Source: Gammaproteobacteria bacterium (GTDB lineage: Bacteria > Pseudomonadota > Gammaproteobacteria > HTCC5015). Taken from it: a DNA stretch of 5,331 bases. The stretch is from contig JAHDBX010000058.1 in the NCBI GenBank assembly GCA_020630145.1, positions 2,791-8,121 on the forward strand, read 5' to 3'. The position numbers were made by a program, and so were the translations under genes. Of this stretch, positions 1-5,331 are shown piece by piece. The notes beneath the pieces were generated by a model. It ran no database searches and had not been told where the DNA came from. It worked only from the letters and a program-made list of their open reading frames with translations. Positions within the stretch are counted from its first letter, which is position 1. Every line of letters starts with the position of its first letter.

Positions 1-2
1 AT

Positions 3-488
3 AAAGAAGGTTTTAAAGCTGAGTCTGAACTAAAAGATAATTATGTGTTCCGCTATGACCCGACTAATGATGAACTGGGTATTGTTACTAATTTGGTGGT
101 AGAGCCTAATGGTTTAGCTTTTTCACCTGATGAAAGTATTTTATACGTGTCGGATACATCTGCTGCATTAGCAGAAGAAGGTAATCACCATATTATGGCT
201 TTTGATGTTGCTGGCGGCCGTTACTTAGATAATCCACGATTATTTGCTGAGATTACACTGGGCTTACCAGATGGTTTTCGTGTTGATGTTAATGGGTGGG
301 TGTATACATCGTCTAAAGATAGCATACAAGTTTTTCATAGTGATGGCACCTTGCTTGGAAAAATTCACGTGCCAGAAATGGTGGGTAACTGCACCTTTGG
401 TGGTCAAGATAGAGACTGCTTGTATATAGCTGCATCTACTTCACTTTATTGCGTTCGTTTAAAAACACAAGGCTTACAAAAGCCATAA
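3..488 (+). CDS. SMP-30/gluconolactonase family lactonase, 5'-truncated by the window
   Basis: The reading frame is open from base 3 and ends at TAA 486-488, so about 161 C-terminal residues are visible of a family that is usually about 290-310 long. A GTG at 45 could serve as a start, but the 14 codons before it are in frame and read like family sequence (EGFKAESEL), so this is a truncated gene and not a short one. Two family signatures are present: PNGLAFSPDES, whose Asn (codon 108-110) matches the metal-binding Asn of SMP-30, and LPDGFRVD, whose Asp (codon 270-272) matches the metal-binding Asp. The N-terminal metal-binding Glu lies outside the window. Known members are calcium- or zinc-dependent beta-propeller hydrolases that open sugar lactones to aldonic acids. 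The dehydratase and FAH-family genes downstream fit a sugar-lactonase role. The exact lactone is unknown. The gene is followed after 17 bp by the next one, probably co-transcribed. Confidence 0.9.
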   Translation, partial: KEGFKAESELKDNYVFRYDPTNDELGIVTNLVVEPNGLAFSPDESILYVSDTSAALAEEGNHHIMAFDVAGGRYLDNPRLFAEITLGLPDGFRVDVNGWVYTSSKDSIQVFHSDGTLLGKIHVPEMVGNCTFGGQDRDCLYIAASTSLYCVRLKTQGLQKP

Positions 489-505
489 CAGTAGGTTAAA
501 AACTT

Positions 506-1438
506 ATGAGTCGGGAAATTTTATTTTTAGTTGAAAAGTGTAGTCACTGTGTCAGTTACTATGATATTGACTCAGGTGAGCGCTTGCATACCATTGAGTT
601 ACCTCAATTTCCACATGAAGTTGCATTTGACTCGAAAAATAAATTTGCTTACTTAGGCCATTATGGTGTTGAAACATCCGGCCACATTGGTAGTGGTGGG
701 CATACCATCATGGTTATTGATGTGGAAAAGCGTGAGCATGTTCGCACAATAGATGTAGCACCTTATAACCGTTTGCATGGTATGCAAATGGATAACCAAG
801 ATCGCTTATATGCATTGTCTGAAGATAAGGCCGTTTTATTATCATTTGATAGCCCAGAAACTGCAGAGGCACCTGATAGGGGTGTGCAAACGGGTGGTTT
901 AAAATGTCACTTGTTTGCATTATCAAAAGATGGTGAATTTGCTTATAGCATGAATTTGTTATCGCATACTGTCACAAAAATAAAACCGCATGACCCACTT
1001 TTTGCACCTGTTGCTGTTTCACCTGGAAAAAAACCAGAGGGTTACTGCTTAATTAATAATGATAGCCAGTTAGTTGTTACTAATCGTATTAGTAATACTA
1101 TTTCGTTAATTGACACGGCTAGTATGGATGTCATTAAAACAGTTCCTTCACGTAATGATGCAACACGTATTTATCAGTTTAGAGATGACCGTTTGCTGAT
1201 TACCAATTATGGCAATAATAATTTATCTGTTGTTGACCCCGCAACGTTGGAAGAACTGCATTGTATAGAAATGGGTTCTCGTCCAATTGCACTTTCATAT
1301 CATCCTACCAAAAATTATGCATTTATTTCGCAGGATGATAACCAAGTTGCAGTATTAAATTTAGATAGTTTAGAAATAGAAAGGCGTATTCAAACGCAGT
1401 TAGAGCCAGATGTATCACGAGTTGTAGTAGGTAAATGA
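506..1438 (+). CDS. YVTN/YncE-like seven-bladed beta-propeller protein, cytoplasmic, function unknown
   Basis: This 310-residue protein has repeated beta-propeller units. Strand motifs such as ISLIDTASMDVIKTV (199-213), LSVVDPATLEELHCI (240-254) and VAVLNLDSLEIERRI (281-295) recur roughly every 40-45 residues, giving about seven blades. There is no N-terminal hydrophobic segment, so it is probably cytoplasmic, unlike YncE-type proteins that are exported. Polar residues recur where each blade meets the central pocket: H37-E38, H91, C134-H135, E178, R221, R259 and D302. That arrangement would suit a small-molecule pocket. Propellers of this fold include 6-phosphogluconolactonase (YbhE type), carboxymuconate cyclase and nitrite-reductase d1-like domains; no catalytic signature lets me choose among them. 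ATG 506 is the only possible start because an in-frame TAA lies at 497-499; its ribosome site (AGG at 493-495) is weak. The stop overlaps the next start by 4 bp, which implies translational coupling. A role as second lactonase, isomerase or sensor in the pathway is inference. Confidence 0.85.
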   Translation: MSREILFLVEKCSHCVSYYDIDSGERLHTIELPQFPHEVAFDSKNKFAYLGHYGVETSGHIGSGGHTIMVIDVEKREHVRTIDVAPYNRLHGMQMDNQDRLYALSEDKAVLLSFDSPETAEAPDRGVQTGGLKCHLFALSKDGEFAYSMNLLSHTVTKIKPHDPLFAPVAVSPGKKPEGYCLINNDSQLVVTNRISNTISLIDTASMDVIKTVPSRNDATRIYQFRDDRLLITNYGNNNLSVVDPATLEELHCIEMGSRPIALSYHPTKNYAFISQDDNQVAVLNLDSLEIERRIQTQLEPDVSRVVVGK

Positions 1439-2466
1439 TGAGTAGTAATGTAGTAGTAGCCTTAACTTTAGGCGATGTTGGTGGTATTGGTTCGGAGCTA
1501 ATAGCAAAACTAGTCGCAAAGCCAGATGTTTTGTCGGCAGCAAAAGTTGTCTTGGTTGGTGATGCTTGGCAGTGGCAACAAGGTCAAGATATAACAGGCA
1601 TGCCAACAGAAACAATTACCGTAGGTGATTTTTCTGAAGTAAGAGATGTAGATAATGGCAACAAACTTATGTTCTTGCCTGTTAATACGATAAAGCCAGA
1701 TCAAGCCAAATTTTCTGAAGCGAATGCGGCTGGTGGGAAGTCAGTTCTAAAGATACTCGATATGTGTATGCAGGCTTGTTTAGATAAACATGTTGATGCA
1801 ATTTGTTTTGCACCACTGAATAAAAATGCTATGAAGTTAGGTGGTTTAAAACATGAAGATGAGTTACATCATTTTGCTGAGTATCTAGGTGTAGAAAATT
1901 ATTTCTGTGAGTTTAATACATTGGGAGATATATGGACTTCACGTATTTCATCACATGTTCCCTTGAAAAACGTTACACAGTTTTTAGATAAAGAGCGTAT
2001 TAAAGAAGCATCAAAACTCATTTATAAGTCATTGCAAGCAAACGGTTTTGAAAAACCTAAGGTAGCAGTTGCCGCTTTAAATCCACACGGTGGTGATGGT
2101 GGTACTTGTGGTAGAGAAGAGATCGATATTATTGCCCCCGCAGTTGAAGAAGTAAATGCTGAAGGCTTTCCAATTGATGGACCTTTCCCGGCGGATACTA
2201 TTTTTCTTAAAGCGCGAGAAGGAGAGTACCAAGCTATTGTTACGATGTATCACGACCAAGGTCAAATCGCGATCAAGATGATGGGGTTTGAACGTGGTGT
2301 AACGGTTCAAGGCGGTTTACCCGTTCCTATAACGACTCCTGCACATGGTACAGCCTACGATATTGCGGGTGCTAACGAAGCGAATGTAGAAGCGACTTAT
2401 CAGGCATTTAAAATTGCATGCCGTATGGGTGGTTGGCAAAAAAATAATAAAGCACTTTTTTCATAA
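1435..2466 (+). CDS. PdxA-family NAD-dependent dehydrogenase, atypical substrate site
   Basis: At 343 residues this is a typical length for the family of 4-hydroxythreonine-4-phosphate dehydrogenase (PdxA) and its acid-sugar relatives. Landmarks in order: LTLGDVGGIGSEL (10-22; PdxA has GDPAGIGPE), FAPLNK (125-130), SSHVPL (172-177), ALNPHGGDGG (214-223), GREEIDIIAP (226-235), PADTIF (252-257), MYHDQGQ (271-277) and PAHGTAYDIAG (302-312). The three metal-binding histidines align to H174, H218 and H273. By manual alignment to remembered E. coli PdxA, substrate contacts H136, T137, N283 and R292 become E143, L144, T290 and I299, while K274 is kept as K281. It is therefore unlikely to be the vitamin B6 enzyme and may act on an unphosphorylated hydroxy acid, with NAD-dependent oxidation and possible decarboxylation. 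Two in-frame ATGs, at 1435 (ATGA overlap with the previous stop) and 1438, are possible starts; the AGG at 1429-1431 is better spaced for 1438. No DUF1537 sugar-acid kinase is in view. Confidence 0.88.
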   Translation: MMSSNVVVALTLGDVGGIGSELIAKLVAKPDVLSAAKVVLVGDAWQWQQGQDITGMPTETITVGDFSEVRDVDNGNKLMFLPVNTIKPDQAKFSEANAAGGKSVLKILDMCMQACLDKHVDAICFAPLNKNAMKLGGLKHEDELHHFAEYLGVENYFCEFNTLGDIWTSRISSHVPLKNVTQFLDKERIKEASKLIYKSLQANGFEKPKVAVAALNPHGGDGGTCGREEIDIIAPAVEEVNAEGFPIDGPFPADTIFLKAREGEYQAIVTMYHDQGQIAIKMMGFERGVTVQGGLPVPITTPAHGTAYDIAGANEANVEATYQAFKIACRMGGWQKNNKALFS

Positions 2467-2496
2467 ATAAATAGTTATGTAGGTTTGGAGTAAAGA

Positions 2497-3669
2497 ATGA
2501 AAATTACAAATATAAGAGCAAGAGTATTTGAGTGGAAGGGAAAAACCGTTCCGCCGCAAGCACACTTTTGTTCAAATGCAATGGATGAATTGTATGATCG
2601 TGGCGATTCAATGGGAACATTTCGTTTTCATGGCTGGACCGTTGTAGAAGTAGAAACAGATGAAGGTATTGTTGGTTTAGGTAATGTTGCTTTAGCGCCG
2701 CGTATTTCAAAACAAATTATCGATGAATATTTAGCGGGTTTAGTTATCGGTCAAGACCCATTTGATTATGAATACATTTGGCAGCGTATGTATCGTTCAA
2801 CGCATGCATGGGGTAGAAAAGGTGTTGCTATGGCAGCAATATCAGCTATCGATATTGCGATATGGGACATTATGGGTAAGGTGACAAACAAGCCAGTTTT
2901 TAAGCTATTAGGTGGCCGCACGAAAGAAAAGATCCCTTGTTATGCATCTAAACTTTATCGTACAGATCTAGATGAAATGCAACGTGAAGCGCAAAGCTAT
3001 CTTGATCAAGGTTTTACTATGATGAAAATGCGTTTTGGTTATGGTGCACGTGATGGTGTTAAGGGTGTTACAGAGAATATAAAGTCAGTAGATGCAGTGC
3101 GTGAAGTTATTGGTTATGAAAATGACTTAATGCTTGAATGTTATATGGGCTGGAATTTAGATTATGCGCGCCGTATTTTGCCCAAGTTAGAGAAATTCCA
3201 ACCGCGTTGGCTTGAAGAACCTGTTATAGCGGACGATATAGATGGTTATGCTGAACTCAATAATATGACTTCTATACCTATTTCTGGTGGTGAACATGAG
3301 TTTACAAGCCATGGTTTTAAGCAGTTGCTAGATAAAAAGGCTGTTTCTTATATTCAATATGATACTAACCGTGTTGGTGGTATTACGGCAGCAAGAAAAG
3401 TGAATGCGCTTGCAGAAGTTCATGGTGTTCCTGTTGTGCCGCATGCTGGTCAAATGCATAACTATCATTTGACTATGTCAACCTTAGCATCACCTATGTC
3501 TGAATATTTTCCGGTTCATGATGTTGAAGTCGGTAATGAGCTCTTTTATTACATATTCAAAGGTGATCCAGCGCCAGTAAATGGTTTTGTTGATCTAGAT
3601 GACGACAAGCCTGGTTTAGGTTTAGAAATTAACGAAGATTACTTAAGTGATTTTAATATTACTGAGTAA
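2497..3669 (+). CDS. Enolase-superfamily acid-sugar dehydratase, L-rhamnonate dehydratase-like (mandelate racemase group)
   Basis: This 390-residue protein has the full enolase-superfamily plan: an N-terminal capping domain (about 1-135, with the [17 protein letters not shown] strand region at 46-62), then a TIM barrel. Active-site candidates are K177-M-R179 on barrel strand 2, metal ligands E214 (LMLECYMGW), E240 (WLEEP) and E266 (GGEHEF), and the D289/H316 pair ([17 protein letters not shown]). The spacing of these residues closely follows E. coli RhmD (D226, E252, E280, D302, H329), which dehydrates L-rhamnonate to 2-keto-3-deoxy-L-rhamnonate with Mg2+. The first ligand is Glu where RhmD has Asp. 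The C-terminal region ([18 protein letters not shown]) matches the PVNG...DKPGFGVEL end of RhmD. The protein is probably cytoplasmic. The start is well supported: GGAG at 2487-2490, 6 nt before ATG 2497, with an in-frame TAA at 2491-2493. The substrate may be another aldonate or a uronic-acid derivative, so the family call is firm and the specificity is not. Confidence 0.9.
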   Translation: MKITNIRARVFEWKGKTVPPQAHFCSNAMDELYDRGDSMGTFRFHGWTVVEVETDEGIVGLGNVALAPRISKQIIDEYLAGLVIGQDPFDYEYIWQRMYRSTHAWGRKGVAMAAISAIDIAIWDIMGKVTNKPVFKLLGGRTKEKIPCYASKLYRTDLDEMQREAQSYLDQGFTMMKMRFGYGARDGVKGVTENIKSVDAVREVIGYENDLMLECYMGWNLDYARRILPKLEKFQPRWLEEPVIADDIDGYAELNNMTSIPISGGEHEFTSHGFKQLLDKKAVSYIQYDTNRVGGITAARKVNALAEVHGVPVVPHAGQMHNYHLTMSTLASPMSEYFPVHDVEVGNELFYYIFKGDPAPVNGFVDLDDDKPGLGLEINEDYLSDFNITE

Positions 3670-3700
3670 TCTGAAAATAGAGTTTATATAGAGGTTAGTT

Positions 3701-4696
3701 ATGCGAGTTGTACAATTCAAAGAAAATGACAAGTTATGTGCTGCAAAAGTCGTGGGCAATGACTCGCTCCAGTACATAAATGTTATTGGTGGAATTTACA
3801 AGGCTGCAACGGAGTGCATGCAGGCTAAGCAACCATTATCGTCTTGGATTGATGATAACTTAGCCGATAAATTCTGTTCATATGATGATGTGATAAAAGA
3901 AGGACGTTTACTGTTACCCATTATGCACCCAGAAGCGTCTAAGTGTATGGTAGCCGGAACAGGTTTGACTCACCTTGGTAGTGCAGATACACGTAATGCT
4001 ATGCATGAAGGTTTAGCTGAAACTGCACAAGCAGATATGTCAGATTCAATGAAAATGTTTCAGTTGGGTGTCGAAAAAGGTAAGCCTAAAAATGGTCAAG
4101 TCGGCGCGCAGCCGGAATGGTTTTATAAAGGTGATGGTCATACTTTGGTCTCACCAGGTGCTGATTTGCCTGTTCCAGGCTTTGCTTTGGATGCTGGTGA
4201 AGAGCCTGAATTAGTAGGTATATATATCGTTGACGAATCAGGTGAGCCTAAAAGAGTAGGCTTTGCGGTAGGTAATGAGTTTTCTGATCATGTTACAGAG
4301 AAAGGTAATTACTTATGGTTGGCACATTCAAAATTACGTTATAGCTCTTTCGGTCCTGAGTTGATGATTGGTGATATACCGAAAGATATGAAAGGCACAA
4401 GCAAAATTTATCGTGATAATAAAATTGTTTGGGAGAAAGATTTTGTTACGGGTGAAGATAATATGTCTCACTCTATTGCAAATCTTGAGCATCACCATTT
4501 TAAATATCAACAGTTTTGTATGCCTGGTCAAATGCATGTGCATTATTTTGGCACATCAACATTGAGTTTTGGAGATGGTTTTACCACGCAAGAGGGTGAC
4601 CAGTTTGAAATAGCAATCCCTGATTTTGGTTATCCTTTATCTAATCGTATTGTTAAGCATAAAGATAAAGGTGTGATTGAAATAAGTGCTTTATAA
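3701..4696 (+). CDS. FAH-fold hydrolase/dehydratase-like protein, AraD1/GguC family
   Basis: A 331-residue protein that I recognise as the AraD1/GguC branch of the fumarylacetoacetate hydrolase (FAH) superfamily. Typical blocks are AGTGLTHLGSADTRNAMH (85-102), DSMKMFQLGVEKGKP (115-129), QPEWFYKGDG (137-146), FALDAGEEPELVG (161-173), VGFAVGNEFSDHVTE (186-200), YLWLAHSKLR (204-213) and the His-rich IANLEHHHFKYQQF stretch. The FAH metal triad (Glu-x-Glu plus Asp) corresponds to E168, E170 and probably E193 in NEFSDH, so the third ligand is Glu and not Asp; I believe this is normal for the branch. Relatives occur in sugar-uptake and sugar-acid operons such as gguABC of Agrobacterium. In comparable pathways, FAH-family enzymes hydrolyse 2,4-diketo-3-deoxy sugar acids to pyruvate plus a hydroxy acid; assigning that reaction here is inference. 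The start is clear: GAGG at 3691-3694, 6 nt from ATG 3701, with an in-frame TAG at 3689-3691. Confidence 0.9.
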   Translation: MRVVQFKENDKLCAAKVVGNDSLQYINVIGGIYKAATECMQAKQPLSSWIDDNLADKFCSYDDVIKEGRLLLPIMHPEASKCMVAGTGLTHLGSADTRNAMHEGLAETAQADMSDSMKMFQLGVEKGKPKNGQVGAQPEWFYKGDGHTLVSPGADLPVPGFALDAGEEPELVGIYIVDESGEPKRVGFAVGNEFSDHVTEKGNYLWLAHSKLRYSSFGPELMIGDIPKDMKGTSKIYRDNKIVWEKDFVTGEDNMSHSIANLEHHHFKYQQFCMPGQMHVHYFGTSTLSFGDGFTTQEGDQFEIAIPDFGYPLSNRIVKHKDKGVIEISAL

Positions 4697-4720
4697 GTTA
4701 CACCTTATTACATGATCAAT

Positions 4721-4744
4721 CTTGAGTGATATGTCTCGCTTAAG
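4721..4744 (+). other. Possible RNA hairpin in the gap before the ABC transporter gene
   Basis: The 74-bp gap between the FAH-family gene and the transporter gene holds an imperfect inverted repeat: CTTGAGTGA (4721-4729) can pair with TCGCTTAAG (4736-4744) as a 9-bp stem with two G-U pairs and a 6-nt loop. It is followed by an A-rich run (4745-4760) and not by a T-tract, so it is not a standard Rho-independent terminator on this strand. It could mark an RNA processing or stability point between enzyme and transporter genes, or be chance. I see no convincing -35/-10 pair in the gap. Confidence 0.3.
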
Positions 4745-4770
4745 AAAAAATAAAACAAAAGAGTTAAGTT

Positions 4771-5331
4771 ATGCCAGTTATTAAGTTTGAAAATTTGAAG
4801 AAGTCATATGGACCTGTTGAAGTTATCCATGATATTAATCTGGAAATGAAAGAACATGAGTTTACTGTTTTTGTCGGTCCTTCTGGTTGTGGTAAATCTA
4901 CAACATTGCGCATGATCGCAGGTTTAGAAACAGTTACTGATGGCAAAATTTTAATGGATGACAGGGATATTAGTCACCTAGAGCCAATTGATCGTGATAT
5001 AGCCATGGTATTCCAAGACTATGCTTTATACCCGCATATGGATGTATTTAAAAATATGGCTTTTGGTTTACGTTTAGCAAAATACCCTAAAGAAGAAATT
5101 AATAAGCGTATTAAAAATATTGCTGAGATGTTGGGGTTAACAGATTTACTTGATAGAAAGCCTGGTGAATTATCGGGTGGACAACGCCAGCGTGTAGCAA
5201 TGGGACGTGCACTTGTTAGAGACTCTTCAACTTTGTTAATGGATGAGCCTTTGTCTAATTTAGATGCAAAGTTACGTAGCCAAATGCGCGCAGAGCTAGC
5301 CTTAATGCGTGACAAAATAGATAAAAATATT
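4771..5331 (+). CDS. Sugar ABC transporter ATP-binding protein, MalK/UgpC (CUT1) type, 3'-truncated by the window
   Basis: The frame is open from ATG 4771 to the window end, giving 187 residues of a family usually about 350-380 long. The nucleotide-binding domain is clear: A-loop Y13, Walker [10 protein letters not shown] (36-44), Q-loop [11 protein letters not shown] (80-90, Q82), ABC signature LSGGQRQR (134-141), Walker B TLLMDEP (154-160) and D-loop SNLDAKLR (162-169). The H-loop and the C-terminal TOBE/regulatory domain fall beyond the window. The YALYPHM and LSNLDAKLR motifs point to importers of the MalK/UgpC/MsmK type, which energise uptake of sugars, oligosaccharides or glycerol-3-phosphate at the inner face of the membrane. 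Two ATPases are expected to dimerise on a permease pair that is not seen here. The start has AGAG at 4760-4763, 7 nt upstream, and an in-frame TAA at 4765-4767. Linkage to the enzyme genes suggests it imports the pathway substrate; this is inference. Confidence 0.95.
   Translation, partial: MPVIKFENLKKSYGPVEVIHDINLEMKEHEFTVFVGPSGCGKSTTLRMIAGLETVTDGKILMDDRDISHLEPIDRDIAMVFQDYALYPHMDVFKNMAFGLRLAKYPKEEINKRIKNIAEMLGLTDLLDRKPGELSGGQRQRVAMGRALVRDSSTLLMDEPLSNLDAKLRSQMRAELALMRDKIDKNI

Noticed and set aside
45..488. A 147-residue gene starting at the GTG at 45.
   Set aside because: The frame is open to the window edge and the upstream codons encode family-like sequence, so the gene starts before the window.
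714..926. Short minus-strand open frames inside the propeller, PdxA-like and dehydratase genes.
   Set aside because: They lie antisense to well-supported genes, have no recognisable protein features and no convincing ribosome sites.
1435..2466. Calling the dehydrogenase pdxA of vitamin B6 synthesis.
   Set aside because: Key substrate-binding residues are not conserved and the neighbours are sugar-acid catabolic genes, so the gene symbol was withheld.
4668..4706. A 7-bp inverted repeat, AAGGTGT (4668-4674) and ACACCTT (4700-4706), around the end of the FAH-family gene, considered as a terminator.
   Set aside because: The loop is about 25 nt, the stem does not extend, and no T-tract follows; it is easily a chance match in AT-rich DNA.
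4720..4770. A promoter for the ABC transporter gene, using TTGAGT at 4722-4727 as a -35 box.
   Set aside because: No -10-like hexamer lies at 16-18 bp spacing; only an A-run is found there.
5019..5315. A 98-residue open frame on the minus strand, and a 60-residue one at 4764-4946.
   Set aside because: Both lie antisense to the clear ABC ATPase, which has all its motifs in frame on the + strand; they are shadow frames.

Overview
The window is one strand-consistent block of six protein-coding genes, all on the + strand, with tight spacing (17 bp, a 4-bp overlap, 30 bp, 31 bp, then 74 bp). It reads as part of a catabolic operon for a sugar or sugar acid. The DNA is AT-rich with TTA/AAA/GAT-heavy codons throughout, good Shine-Dalgarno sites, and no base-composition break between genes that I can see by eye. 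This suits a low-GC Gram-negative bacterium, plausibly a marine gammaproteobacterium. That assignment is an impression from protein flavour and composition, not a proof.

Layout: (1) the 3' part of an SMP-30/gluconolactonase-type lactonase, its start lying before the window; (2) a 310-residue YVTN/YncE-like seven-bladed beta-propeller with no signal peptide; (3) a PdxA-family NAD-dependent dehydrogenase that keeps its three metal histidines but has lost most of the phosphate-substrate contacts of true PdxA; (4) an enolase-superfamily acid-sugar dehydratase of the L-rhamnonate-dehydratase-like type; (5) a fumarylacetoacetate hydrolase (FAH) fold protein of the AraD1/GguC type; (6) after a 74-bp gap holding a possible hairpin, the 5' half of a MalK/UgpC-type sugar ABC transporter ATPase, cut by the window end.

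Working together (inference): an ABC-imported sugar would be oxidised to a lactone by an enzyme outside the window, opened to an aldonate by the lactonase, dehydrated to a 2-keto-3-deoxy acid by the enolase-family enzyme, oxidised by the PdxA-like dehydrogenase, and cleaved or otherwise processed by the FAH-family protein. This resembles the non-phosphorylative routes for L-fucose and L-rhamnose, which go through 2,4-diketo-3-deoxy acids. The unusual point is a PdxA-type enzyme in the dehydrogenase slot, with no sugar-acid kinase in view. The substrate cannot be named from this sequence. The role of the beta-propeller is unknown and is the other point of interest.

No RNA genes, mobile elements, CRISPR arrays or convincing promoters or terminators were found. 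There is no gene-free stretch longer than 300 bases.
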